From: Spongilla lacustris
Lineage: Eukaryota > Porifera > Demospongiae > Spongillida > Spongillidae
Direction: 5' to 3'
Assembly (NCBI GenBank): GCA_949361645.1
Contig: OX442431.1
Coordinates: 3,033,122-3,097,121, forward strand
DNA: 64,000 nt
In this document: positions 24,303 to 36,161 of the stretch, piece by piece
Layout: every line of letters starts with the position of its first letter
Position numbering within the stretch: the first letter of the stretch is position 1
Program-made: the position numbers and the translations under genes
The notes under the pieces: generated by a model
What the model saw: the letters and a program-made list of their open reading frames with translations, nothing else
The model's database searches: none
What the model was told of the DNA's origin: nothing

Positions 24303-24775
24303 AAACAATGGAACTTGATCAGATGGAGTCGGAGAGTAGCAAAAGAAGAAGAAGCATGACTAGTAGCGTTGATACGGACTCAGATTGTGGCAGTGAGTGT
24401 GATACATGGGATAAAGCTATTTGTGATTAACAGGGTGATGGCTGTAACAAGGATACATACCATAGAATGGATAGAATTTGAAACTATTTAGGAGAGATGA
24501 AGCTTCCAGGAATGAACACTGCTAGATTTTTAAGACTTGCAAAAGTGTCCAATGTCATTTTAACCATACCGTATTCAAATGCATGAGAAGAATGAGTCAT
24601 TTCAGTCATTCATAAGATCAGAAGAGATGACAGAGGTAATATGGAACTGTGTTACTGTTTAATTGAGTATGCCTGAAACTAAGGCACACCCTTGCTATGC
24701 ATTTCAACCATCAAAGGCACAAATTCAGAAAGCAAATATGCAACTTCATTTTACACTAGGTGGGCTCCTCTAAAT
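24303..24775 (+). pseudogene. hAT-like transposase C-terminal remnant
   Basis: The plus strand gives MELDQMESESSKRRR..., then YLGEMKLPG..TARFLRLAKV, SNVILTIPYSNA.EE..., and AHPCYAFQPSKAQIQKA. The ILTIPYSNA(E)E segment corresponds to the hAT dimerisation motif (LP-SNA-ER-FS). Stops and frame changes occur within it, so it is inactive. Confidence 0.55.
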
Positions 24776-24899
24776 ACTGGCCCTCAGTTGTCACGTTTAT
24801 GCATGTACATATAGTTTTTCCTTCGTTCAAGTCATTAAACATTGCATCAATCATGTAATTGCACACAATTTGAATATACATGCATGAAGACCTAAAATT

Positions 24900-25195
24900 C
24901 AAAAACTTCCTTGCACCTTATCATACAAAGCCGATAACCCCCCCCCCCCCCCCCCCCCCCGATCACCCTCATAAATTTTTTTGTATCATGCACACACTTG
25001 AAAGTTTATTTAACAATTTGTTAATTAATAGTATATACGCACACGTATCTATATTTATGTAATAAATAGTTTTGCCTTACATCACAAATGGTATTGTAAG
25101 GTCACCTATTAATAATATTCGACCCCCACGCCCCCCTTCCCAAAGGCCCATGCAAAACATTACAATGTTACATGCATTCTTAATTTGAGGGTATT
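24900..25195. other. Spacer with poly(C) run
   Basis: A C run of about 22 at 24938-24960 and AT-rich DNA; nothing else seen. Confidence 0.5.
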
Positions 25196-25640
25196 TAAGA
25201 TAACCCTGGACAGAAGAGCTGAAGTGATGGAGAGTTTCCATGATGTTTTAGCAACTGCCAAGCAAAAGCAAGGCTGCTAGAATATCACATTGCAACAAGT
25301 TCTAGATGGAGAATGAGACTGGGCTTTGAAGGGGGAGCCACTGAGGCTGTGTGTGGACTATATGAAGCTCAACATTTACATTGTTGGCGTATCCAATGCC
25401 TCAGATGGATCGGAGATGGAAGTACAAAGTTCATCACTACACTGGACTTGTCACATTAATACTGACAGTTCTCAATGACGTTCTGACTACCTTAGGAATT
25501 TATTAGTAGTGCGGGGCAAGTCTAAAGGGCCACCCTCCTACATCATGTCAATATCTGATGGACAAAATCATTCATGGATGCAACCTCTTCTCAGCAGTGT
25601 ACATTGATGACTTGGTGATGTACTGCAAGACATGGGAGGA
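25196..25640 (+). pseudogene. Ty3/Gypsy reverse transcriptase remnant
   Basis: Shifting frames preserve LRLCVDYMKLN near 25345, TTLDLS near 25437 and SAVYIDDLVMYCKTWEE near 25595, in the order of a Ty3/Gypsy RT (R-CVDYR-LN, F-TTLDL, YIDD). Spacing is near normal, but several stops and frameshifts kill it. Confidence 0.75.
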
Positions 25641-26950
25641 ACAGTGGTGGCTAATAGTAAATGGCAACAGTGTGTGTAGTTGTTGTGGAGTTCTGCAGCC
25701 ATAGTTGTCCAAGAATCCTGGGTCTCGTGGGATATGCATACATCAGTCGCTGCCCTATTGACTGACCTCACAAGGAAGGCTTGCCAAAGTATAGTAGTGT
25801 GATCAGAATGGTGTGATGTGTTTAATCTTGAAAGCACATTTTGGTCCTCAAGAGTCCTGACTTTCAACAACCATTTGTGGATCACCACATGATACAATAT
25901 ACATGTATGTACATACACTTTAATTAAAGCTCTACTCATATCATGGCAGTGTATCTTGGCTACTGATTCAAAATCATGTGGATCACAATGTTTTCAGTTT
26001 CTAATTGATGAATCAGTATTAGATATTAGGTGGGTATACGCAATTGTCGAGTACTTGTCCTCTCCGAGACTAGGTGTTGGCAATTTACCAATCATACTGT
26101 GAGATTAGTTTATGCTATAGTCTTGTCCATAATGTTACCTGTCCAGAAAATATGCAATGCTTTAAACATCAATTGAAGTCTAAAATTGTAGCTTACAGCA
26201 CTCCTAATACCATTTGCAGTACCCCTCCATCACTCTCCCCTTTGGACCCCCACAACTGCCCTAACATAGCTACGTCCTGTGAGAGTCTGATCCAAGGCAA
26301 ACGATGTTAAGGATCAAATTACTTATGCTTATAAAAAATAACACCTTACTAATATACCCCTGGTGTAAGGAATGCAATTTCTATTTTACATCATGTTTGG
26401 AGATTTAAATATTGTTAAAACTCTACTGTATTATGAGCACACACAATTCTACAAGGCCAATTTTGCACAAACAGCGAAGGCAGGAGCCACACAACACAAA
26501 GGAACTTCCATTTTATGAGTGTTATGCTCCAAGCGAGTCATTCCCATATCCACATCAATGCCAACTGGATAAAGATCAAGAGGATCGCTTTGTTTATCCA
26601 CTGTTTTAAAGAGAAAGTGCAAACTATCATTCTCTCTACAAGGTGGATTGCTTGAATCCAATGTTGCCTGCTATCTTTGTTCACTGTAATATGGTGCATT
26701 GATATGTTCTTGTCCTTCTTTACACACAACACAGCTGTCCCTCTACAGTGATTCCAACAAAGAGACTGGAAAATGAATATTTCCAAAATCTTGTTGAACC
26801 GTATAGTGAAAAGTATCTAATTGCATTTTCCTAATCAGCATACACCTCTACACTACTTATGATCAAAGCAAACTGCTCACGTGATACGTTACTGACCACA
26901 ACCCAAATCATGCTAATTTGCATCATGCAATACGTTATTGAGTGTACCTA
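25641..26950. other. No gene recognised
   Basis: Several frames of 65-123 codons exist on both strands, none with splice context, domain motifs or compositional support. Confidence 0.45.
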
Positions 26951-26951
26951 A

Positions 26952-27672
26952 TGAATGGTTCAAGTTTAAGAAGCCAAATTTTCGTACATACTACACCTAT
27001 TGTCTACGTTCTAGTGCAATTTGCATTTAGTTCTATGTATGAAGATTGGTCCAAGATTAGGGCTATTCTGAGTTACCGTGGGGCTTAGCTTTTGCACAGA
27101 TGAATTCGTTTGACTTAATGTGCAATTTTACAATATAATTTTGCAAAGTCCCCAAAGTTACTTAGTACAAAATTTCACTTCTTAAATGTATTGATTTCCT
27201 CACAAAAACCAATTTAGAATACAACTAATCATGCTTTCAGTTGTGCCTTCATTATGACTCAAAATACAATTCATTGGATGTCACATGACCCTAATCCATG
27301 TTTAAAGTTGAGTGCCTTACATGTATATAGCCTGTGTCTGGCTGTGGTCATGCGTCATCCAATGAATTTTATTAGGAGCCACTTAATGAGCATAACGATT
27401 TTTTGTATTCTAAATTGATTTTTGTGGGGAAATCAATAAGAAGCGAAATTTCATACAAAGTAACTTTGGGAACTTTGCAACATAGTATGGTAAAATTCTT
27501 TTAAACTGAACGAATTCCATCCATGCAAAGCTAAGCCCCACAGCAACTCAAAAAATCACTGATCTTCATACTCATTTCATAGAACTAGAACTGAATGAAA
27601 ATTGCACTAGAACGTAAACAATAGGTGTGGAAGTATGTACAAAAAATTGGTTTCTTAAACTTGAACCATTCA
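26952..27672. mobile_element. 0.72-kb foldback (long imperfect inverted repeat)
   Basis: The left arm (about 26952-27291) begins TGAATGGTTCAAGTTTAAGA. The right arm (about 27348-27672) is its reverse complement with scattered substitutions and small indels along about 340 bp. Shared landmarks in inverse order include GTGGGGCTTAGCTTT, CAAAGTTACTT, CAATTTAGAATACAA and TTCATTGGATG. No coding content. It is either a foldback-type transposon or an inverted duplication, and if transcribed would form a long hairpin RNA. Confidence 0.85.
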
Positions 27673-28266
<594 letters not shown>

Positions 28267-28589
28267 TACACACGGCAACGGACGCAAACTCACACATGCT
28301 CAAAGAGAAATACAGATACATATGTTTGGCAGACGATCGTTTCCTTTATTACGCGGAACTTTGTGAGTTAAAACTTTACCTTTGTTTGGGGCAATTTTGC
28401 CGTTAGTCTGAGAACGAAGACATGCTTTTATTCGTTTATGAGTTTTGACAAAGTCAAAGTCGTCCCATTAAAGAATGAGTTGCCGTATGAAGTAGTCGAC
28501 AGTCCACGGGAACGCCCGCGGCACGAACGAGACGGAGTGTGCCTACAAATATTTCTCTCGTTCCCAGACCCGAATGTACATCGTGATTG

Positions 28590-28695
28590 CCTAGTAGAGG
28601 TGGCTGCAGCTGACCTTCATGTTGCAGCTCGCATTTGTGGTAGTTATTGTAAATTAGTGCATCTAGCTAGAACCACTCCTAGCCATCCCAGATGA
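28590..28695 (+). pseudogene. Reverse transcriptase thumb fragment
   Basis: VEVAAADLHVAARICGSYCK and LVHLARTTPSH match the conserved L-RLCGSFCKLVHLARATPPS segment seen in other copies of the RT family here (46430, 55300, 30710). It ends abruptly where an ABC transporter fragment starts. Confidence 0.7.
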
Positions 28696-28702
28696 TGGAA
28701 GC

Positions 28703-29022
28703 TAGCACCACATTACAGCTGATTCAGCGCTTTTATGACCCCAGTTGGGGGGGGGGGGGGGGGGGGGGTAGGTGGGTGTGGCTGGTGTGACCTTATATCA
28801 TTGTCACTCCCCCTAAAAGGTGACCATTGATGGCAGAAATGTTAAAGACCTCAACCTGAGGTGGCTGAGAGACAACATTGGTGTGGTCAGCCAGGAGCCT
28901 GTACTGTTCAACACCACCATTGCTGAGAATATCCGCTATGGGCTTCCACGGAGGAGACAGAACAAGCTGCTAGGAAGGCCAATGCATACAACTTTATATC
29001 TGAGCTTCCTGATGGATTTGGA
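28703..29022 (+). pseudogene. ABCB-type transporter nucleotide-binding fragment between RT pieces
   Basis: 28703-28745 encodes STTLQLIQRFYDPS, the helix after a Walker A (the GKS itself is damaged). After an intron of about 70 bp that includes 22 G and ends in CCCCTAAAAG, 28820 onward reads [40 protein letters not shown] (Q-loop region). A one-base shift follows, then [20 protein letters not shown]. It stops where RT sequence resumes. The retained intron shows it came from genomic DNA, not cDNA. The rest of the ATPase is missing. Confidence 0.85.
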
Positions 29023-29985
29023 ACAACACAACTTAGCCTCAGCTTTGGAGGACTTGGCTTTCATTCTTTATCTTATCACTCATGTGCTGCCTTCATATCA
29101 TCTCTGCCTTCTTCAGGTTTTAGTGGGTTCAATGCTCCTGACAGAGGCCATCACAGTGGAGTCTGTTTTGTTCTCTCCTTTCTCCCAGCATGCATTGTGC
29201 AAGAAGTTGGATGATCATCTATCTCACAATCAGTCTATCATGATGACTTCCTCTCCTGCCAATAAGGCGGGACTTTTCTCTGCCTCTGCTCCTCATGCTA
29301 GTTCATGGCTTTCAGTTGTCCCCACGTTAGGGTTGGGCTTGCCACTTGATCCAGCCAAGTTTCAAATTGTAGTGATGTGGTGGCTAGGTATGAACTCTTC
29401 TATTCAATCGTGTGCCCATTCTGCCCAGATATCACTTTGGATCCTCTTGGACATCATGCAGTATCATGCAGACATGGTAGGGATGTTGTCATCAGACACA
29501 ATCGCCTGCAAAAAAATCTTTGCAGAGTTCTGTCATCATCTATCTGTAAGAGTGGAGGTTGGTCAAGGCCTTTCGAGAGTCCAGAGTAATTATGATGTGC
29601 TAGTTAATGCTTGGGAAAGGACAAAACCACAAGCCTTCGATGTTACTGTTGCCTCACCACTCACTCCTGCCACTTTGCATGATGTTGCAGCCTACACAGC
29701 AGAGTGCCAAAAGCACTCATCCAATGACCCAATGTGTCAGGAGCTAGGGTGGGTATGTATTCCTCTGGCAGTGGAATCTTATGAGAACTGGGGCAAAGAG
29801 GCCCAGAACACCTTCACTAGATTAGCTTCCATCCACTCGATCTCCCTGCACTGCCCTAAGGCAAAGGTCTTGACAGAGAATTATGGGTGGTTGAATATCT
29901 CATTAGTGAGGTCAGTAGCTAGGGCAATCCTGTCCAGAAGAAATGTTCCAGTTAACTTAATTAGCAGGTTTAGAGTTGAACTGTA
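29023..29985 (+). pseudogene. LINE-like RT C-terminal half
   Basis: It begins [20 protein letters not shown]. Next come [19 protein letters not shown] and, in another frame, a Cys/His knuckle [28 protein letters not shown]. Then come [37 protein letters not shown] and a C-terminus [13 protein letters not shown] ending at TAG 29985. The knuckle followed by a D..DVTV-type core suggests a restriction-like endonuclease as in R2-group LINEs; this assignment is inference. Frame changes make it inactive. Confidence 0.75.
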
Positions 29986-30055
29986 GACCTATTGTGATAT
30001 GTAATACATAATACTGCTGCTGTGTTTGCTTGTAGTAATAGTATTGCTGCTATAA

Positions 30056-31130
30056 TTATGATAATAATGTTTTTTTCTTCTTTATGTATAAAATAAAAAA
30101 TCTAAGGTTAAAAATAGTTTCAGCTATGAGAGTAAGGGCTATAACAGCTCTCATGATGGACCCGGTCAAGGTGAGATTAAGTTTGCTGAATATTTCGTAG
30201 ACAAGGCTGCTCTTTAGTAGATTTAGATGAGCCAATGGCAAGCAAGTAGCTAGGCAGGAATATGTGTTTCTAGCCTCATTCCACCAATTCCCATAGGTCT
30301 CAACTACCATAGGGACACCCACCCACCCTAGCTTCATTGCATTTGGGGTCATAAGCCCTATGCTTGCAGGCTTCTGCTGCTTGAGCTGTGGAGCCTATAC
30401 TGTTATGTTAGAATAACGTTAGCAGCATTACGAATGTTGAAGGTTTAGGGTGAAAATGACGACAAGGCTGTTCCAGGTTGAAATTTCCACCTGGAAGCCG
30501 AATCCAGTGTCAAATTACACCCCCATGCTGTCATGACACTCTTCATAGAAAAACCGGGCACCCAAACAAGAATTGAACTGCCTCGTCCCTAGTCCTCTTT
30601 GGGGATGAGGCACCTTTGGCACCACACACAATACCCCTGATGTGGTGCATGCTTGATCCAGTGATGCGACAGAGAGGGGTGATGCTGGGGGGAGTCTACA
30701 AAAACTACCACACAAACGAAGTAGGTTGAAAACCTTTTGGGGGTCAATGATGGCAACATTGTCAAGCTTGGAAAGCAACTTTAAGGCCTCAACCCGCTTG
30801 GAGGCAATTAATTTGGCACAGTGGATATAGCCACCAATATGAGCACAAAGGATATCCAGGTTGGGAGAGTGAGAGGCTTTCATGAGGGGGCCATGTCGGT
30901 GAGTGCAGTGAGCAGTGCTTACTTATGGTCCCAGCTAAAACCCCATCATCCAGGAACCATGCCTGGTACAATAAGTTAAGGCAGTCATCATGCCTAAGGG
31001 ATGAAACAAAAGAGGGTGAGACCCAAAACATCCCGTTGCCCAGGGGAAAAAATTGAAAGAATGAAAGACGGATACCAAATCGCCTTGCAGTGAGAATGTG
31101 CTGGTCCCTTTCCAAAGCTATCACCAGTCT
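30056..31130 (-). pseudogene. LINE-like RT fragments, opposite orientation
   Basis: Reading the minus strand: SPSFVSSLRHDDCLNLLYQA, WFLDDGVLAGT (YxDD box intact as FLDD), then LDNVAIIDPQKVFNLLRLCG, SFCRL. Last comes the C-terminal LGWVGVPMVVETYGNWWNEA to 30056. Parts between the thumb and C-terminus are missing. Stops and shifts abound. Confidence 0.75.
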
Positions 31131-31269
31131 GCATATAATACCTGTCCAGGACTCTATCTATACTCAAGCATGAGAAGTTAGATTACTTGCATATTGTATA
31201 TAATAAGTGGTATATGTAAAAATAATAAAGTTATATAAAATAATGATTATTAGTATTATTTAATATGGG

Positions 31270-32390
31270 CTCACTGGTGTTATGGGCAACACCCAGTTCT
31301 GTTCCACCAAATGGGTATCATCACCTCAGAGATGGGTGTTCAGCAGGGGGATCCCCTAGGTCCTCTCCTATTTTGTTTGGTGCTGCAGAAGATTATATCT
31401 ACCATTGGAGTGGACCCTACCTGCAACGGCCTATAATTACATAGATGACGGTGTTGTAGCTGGACCCTCACAAGCAGTGAAGCAGGTCATCTCCATCCTA
31501 CATAGCCAAGGACCACCTTTGGGTCTGTTCCTCAACACATCAAAGTGTAAGCTTTTTAGCAAGAGTGATCTCAGCACATTCCCTCCAGACATGAAGAGGT
31601 CCATTGTACCAAATATCGAGATCCTTGGTGCCGCTATTGGTGATGACAACTTCCGTGCCAATTTTGTGGCTCAGAAGCGGGAAAAAGCTGGTAAGCTACT
31701 TACTCATCTTGAGTAAGTTGGAGTGGTTGACCCACAAGTGGGCTTGCTTCTTCTACGACATTGTGGCAGCTTCAGCAAACTGGTCCATTTAACCTGATCC
31801 ACACCTCCGTCCTTGGTAGCAGAAGCATTGAAGGGGTATGATGATGACGTCTGGCAATGCTTTTCAGAATGTACCTCTATTGCTTACAGACCCAGTTAAT
31901 CCTCAACAGGGGAGGACAAGGCCTTCGTTCCTTGTCACATCATTCCTCAGCTGCTTACATAGCCTCTTTGAGTGCATCTGGCCAGGGATTTACAGATGAT
32001 CGGCACCTCAATCATTCAATCCAGCTTTATGATGTCATCCTTTCTACATCTGACACCATCTCAGCCATTGACATCACAGACTCAGTGCTGCATGGGCAAA
32101 GGGTTCAGTCTTCCAAGCTCAAAGATCATCAGTTCATGGAACTGTACAACTCTGCATAATGCTCATCTACACTCCATATCATCATGGTTATCTGTAATAC
32201 CCTCACCTGGATCACAGTCCCACCTTGAGCCCAATGAATTTCAAATTGCTTTGAAGTGGTAGTTAGGCATTGGTGTCTCAGAAGGATCTACACGCATGCA
32301 TATATTGCCCTAACCATTCACTGGATCACCTTGGCCATCACTCCCTGATATGCAAACTTGGTGGTGATCTCGACATGGATCACGTTTAGC
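31270..32390 (+). pseudogene. LINE-like RT core fragment
   Basis: HPVLFHQMGIITSEMGVQQG, DPLGPLLFCLVLQKIISTIG, then after a stop YNYIDDGVVAGPSQAVKQVI, PPLGLFLNTSKCKLFSK. It continues through the thumb (LLRHCGSFSKLVHLT) to GGQGLRSLSHHSSAAYIASL and SSWLSVIPSPGSQSHLEPNE. RT motifs are intact, but at least five stops or shifts occur. It lies back to back with the minus-strand copy ending at 31130. Confidence 0.8.
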
Positions 32391-33088
32391 TTATTGTATA
32401 TACTGCAGAAGAGTTTATTGTATTACAATGAAACACCATCGCGTGCTGCAGCATGCATGTATTAACACCATTTATGCATGATGCAATTCCTACAAAACGA
32501 CTCATTACGTAGCATCATTCTGGAACCAGAAACTGCTGCAACCCATTTTGAGCCATATGGTGGACACCTCACATGCGAGAGTATGTTTGGATACGATGGA
32601 CAGAGATTACTTGTGTGAATAACGGAATCATAACTTTCGCATGTCATTCCCTGAATTCGAAAGTATTCACCTCAACATTTGCAACAACAATAGCAATTCC
32701 TTTAGAAATTCCTTACTTCTTTACATAACCTTAACAGAACGATTTTCAAGTATGTTGCATGCCGGTGCCACATAGATCCATGCATGCATTTTATTAATGA
32801 TGCCACTACAAATGATTGCTATACAATGATGATATTGCTTGCATGCTGTTTTTATAAAATTCATATATGGTTTGGCATCTCACATGCAAGCTAGAAGAAA
32901 AACTGCACAGATCATCAATCTCTGGTTTATTATTATGCGCATAGTTTTGATCTTATAAATGCATGGGGATATCTGTACTATAGATAATGAAAGTTACATG
33001 CAATACTACCAACACTATTTTAGGTACATGTTGAATCTATTAAAATAATAAGTGCTGCTCAATGGAATGCATGCGGTCACATAACATT
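32391..33088. other. No gene recognised
   Basis: AT-rich sequence up to the assembly gap; nothing supported. Confidence 0.5.
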
Positions 33089-33288
33089 NNNNNNNNNNNN
33101 NNNNNNNNNNNNNNNNNNNNNNNNNNNNNNNNNNNNNNNNNNNNNNNNNNNNNNNNNNNNNNNNNNNNNNNNNNNNNNNNNNNNNNNNNNNNNNNNNNNN
33201 NNNNNNNNNNNNNNNNNNNNNNNNNNNNNNNNNNNNNNNNNNNNNNNNNNNNNNNNNNNNNNNNNNNNNNNNNNNNNNNNNNNNNNNN
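33089..33288. other. Assembly gap (200 N)
   Basis: Exactly 200 N, a conventional scaffold spacer; the real distance is unknown. Frames reported across it are meaningless. Confidence 0.99.
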
Positions 33289-34220
33289 GAACGGCACAAC
33301 AATCGATATGCATGGGGACTACGAGTGATTCCCCCGTTTCACCGTCCATTATACATGTATATCGCGTTCAATAACGATGGCTTGCTTGTGACTTCAAAAC
33401 TGTGTACTTATCATAGTGCTGTCGGAAGCACTGATTTTGTTATGAAACAGCATGTGGCTTTCATGTAGAAATATTCCATGCACTTCACTGAAAGCTTCCG
33501 CGTGAGCCGGAGGGCTGGTTCACCTGGTTGATGTAATAATTAATCTAAGTTGCCTACGGAGCCCTGGATACAAATGAGCGGAAGCCTATGTTTTGACAGA
33601 TGTATTTATTACCCGGCTGAGCACATGCAGACTGATGCAGTGGAGAAAGTTTCCTAGCGTGTCTCAAAATTACATTGCGATCGACAGGTCAATCACTAAG
33701 TCCTGTATGATACGAAGAAACAGTTGTGTACTACTTGAACATGACCCATTCATTGTTTATATATGCTCAACACGTTTTTTTTTTTTTTTTTTTTTATCAC
33801 ACACTAAATAATAACTACTTATTAACTACAAAGTACTTGAGCCTAACTAATGTTTCAGAATTCAGACATAGGCTACTCAAATGATTGGGGCAGACTTCTC
33901 GTGCAAAATAGCTCTTGCTATGCTATACGAGTTAGCACCAGACTACGTCTGCCAAAAAGATCCGCAGCAGTACGTGACCTTCCTTTTCGCGATCGGCAGA
34001 GAAAGCTGAGAAACACAGATCATGAGATGGAAAGCCGAGTGGCTGTTACAAAGTGTAACGACTGACGGACGCTAACTTACCGTTGAGAAAGTAAAAAAAA
34101 AAAGTATCAAAACTGGCAGGTGCCAGTAAATAAAACTCATCAGGAAACTCGGTCCCCCCTTCCGCCCCCTACTCGGACCAAGATGCCTGGATGTACAAAT
34201 AATTACCCGGACCCAAAATA

Positions 34221-34256
<36 letters not shown>

Positions 34257-34330
34257 CCACATGCCTATGACACCGGTAACCTGTCACAAGGCTGATCTGG
34301 ACCATTCACGAGTTTAATTATAAACTAAGG
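33289..34330. other. No gene recognised; homopolymer runs
   Basis: Holds T(20) near 33777 and a run of 34 G at 34221-34254. A 71-codon frame at 33850-34065 (basic, ending VAVTKCND) has no further support. Confidence 0.45.
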
Positions 34331-34522
34331 TGTTGTAGGTACGAACTAGAGGTTATAATTAGTCACGTATTGATGTTGACGAGAGGGTATATAAGCATGC
34401 ACGTATTGAACATGAAATTCTCTGAGTTGTTGACCTGTACCATAGATTATTTGTCTAAATAATCTATGCCTGTACTAGTGTCAATATAGTTATACTGCTG
34501 CGGTGTAGTACGGTCCTCTACA
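34331..34522 (+). mobile_element. Probable solo or truncated LTR of a Ty3/Gypsy-like element
   Basis: It runs from TGTTGTAGG to CTCTACA (TG...CA), with a TATA box (GGGTATATAAGCATG) near 34387 and a perfect 12-bp hairpin at 34441-34468. The sequence directly after it, TTTGGTGGCAGCGACGGG, is the primer-binding type found after LTRs of many Ty3/Gypsy elements. The start is inferred from the TG only. No gag or pol follows. Confidence 0.5.
34441..34468. repeat. Perfect 12-bp hairpin in the LTR
   Basis: CATAGATTATTT and its exact complement are separated by GTCT, about 50 bases downstream of the TATA box. Confidence 0.85.
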
Positions 34523-34600
34523 TTTGGTGGCAGCGACGGGATAGTGAACTGTTAGGAAGTATTTGGTGGCAGCGACGGGATAGTAAACCGTTATTGACAT
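34523..34600 (+). repeat. Duplicated primer-binding region
   Basis: TTTGGTGGCAGCGACGGGAT occurs at 34523 and again at 34562: a 39-bp tandem duplication of the leader directly after the LTR. Confidence 0.75.
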
Positions 34601-35725
34601 ACCAGCATCCTCAAAGTCAAGGACTTGAGGAAAGAGAGATGATAGATAATATATGGGAATTAGTCTTGGGCTGATTGGCATTAGTAATTTATACATGCAA
34701 GGCCAATTATAATCTTGATGTAATAATTTCTCTCCATATATTTCTGCAGATACTGGTGATGGTGTGGAAAAAGTGATATCTCAGGGGAGAGAAGTTTCAT
34801 ATTTGGTAGCATTATTGGAGGCTTACCAAGCAACTGTACAAAGGGAGACATGAAGAACTGCTTATCAGTGTTATCCTTTGGTGCCACAAGCAAGCGACCA
34901 CTCACCCTGCATCCCTCCTGAACTTTGTTTATGTGATAATGCTCCATTCAAACCGCACGTATTATTCATAAAATACACACGCCCCGTAGAGTGGTAAAAA
35001 AAATGTGGCTGGTTCTAATTGTTGTAAATATGCTTCTTGATCTGTCTTGTTGATGTTGTAACTCGTTGACCTAAATCCTATTGTCACTGTCTTTGCTACA
35101 CACAATCCAAGTACCCCCTCTCAGTTACCGCCTCCATCACATGGACGTATAAAAACGATGCGTGGCTATTAGAGTAAGTCATGCGCATTGGTAATTTTGT
35201 TTAGTGCGATGGTAGGGGGGGGGGGGGGGGGTACGAAAGATCAAATTATCTCAAAGGTATGACTTCAAAAAAAGCATGAAATGTGGGTCACAAAACGTAC
35301 AATTAATAATGAGTTCTACATGTAAAAGTAAATTATTTTACACCATTCAAAAGGCATACCGTATTAGCCAATTATCTGAATTGTGTCCATCCAGTGCCGT
35401 GGCTTTGAGAGAACAAAAAAGCTCGTTTCCAGACTTATCTTTCTCCATGGTCGTCGTCTTTATAGGTATAAAGTATAACTCTGGATAGGACTGAACTGTT
35501 TTAAAGAGCGCCAATCACACCTATGGCTTTAGAATTTCGTGCAAGAGCATATTCAGCCAGGTATCAGATGTGTAAATAAAGCATGTAACTGATATACGTA
35601 GTATTTATGCAATATGAAAAGTGTTCATATTTCGGATTGTGCATCGGAGGTAACGAAAGATGAGAGCTAGATGTAAATGAGAGAGGAATACGAGATGTTT
35701 GGCGCTAGCCTGCCAATGTTGAGTC
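34601..35725. other. No gene recognised
   Basis: An 88-codon minus frame at 34681-34947 and a 70-codon plus frame at 35276 have no supporting evidence. A G run (about 17) sits near 35215. Confidence 0.45.
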
Positions 35726-35783
35726 GAACCGAGCTGTGAGCAAGGCATTGCAGTACTGCCTTGCTCACAGCTTGCATGGGTTC
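35726..35783. ncRNA. 58-nt stem-loop, pre-miRNA-like candidate
   Basis: A 16-bp perfect stem (AGCTGTGAGCAAGGCA at 35732-35747 with 35757-35772) has a 9-nt loop and a further 5-bp GAACC/GGTTC clamp after a small asymmetric bulge. Stem length and loop fit a small hairpin precursor, but it could equally be a short inverted duplication. Transcription is unknown. Confidence 0.3.
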
Positions 35784-35984
35784 AGTGCACAAAGCTTGGC
35801 GTGCGAGTTTCGATCCAGAACAGCTAGCTGGAAATGTAACATATATAACTGTGTTGCTAGGCAATAAACATGGCATTCCAACGGCTGGATTTTGTCATAC
35901 AAACTTATTTACTTGTATGTACGAGTTGTAAAATATACTAAAATTAGTAGTCACTAATAATGAAATAAAATATAAAAAGATTCC

Positions 35985-36161
35985 CTCTGAGAAAGTTAGT
36001 GGTAAGGAGACACAATAATTATTCATATATTCAGCAACATAAATGTAATGCCATTCTCACTAAGTGTTGAAATATAGGAGTAATTATTGTATCTCCAATC
36101 CCTTATGCCGTTTAACACCACCATTCCCTTCAAATCCTATATACCGCTAACTTTCTCAGAG
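35985..36161. mobile_element. MITE-like element, 177 bp
   Basis: Terminal inverted repeats of 20 bp (CTCTGAGAAAGTTAGTGGTA at the left; the right matches at 19 of 20). Related ends bound elements at 47268-47508 and 56178-56386. It overlaps the last codons of the death-domain gene's open frame, to which it would supply the stop. Confidence 0.65.

Noticed and set aside
33015..33349. Frames spanning the N run
   Set aside because: They consist of unknown residues across an assembly gap.
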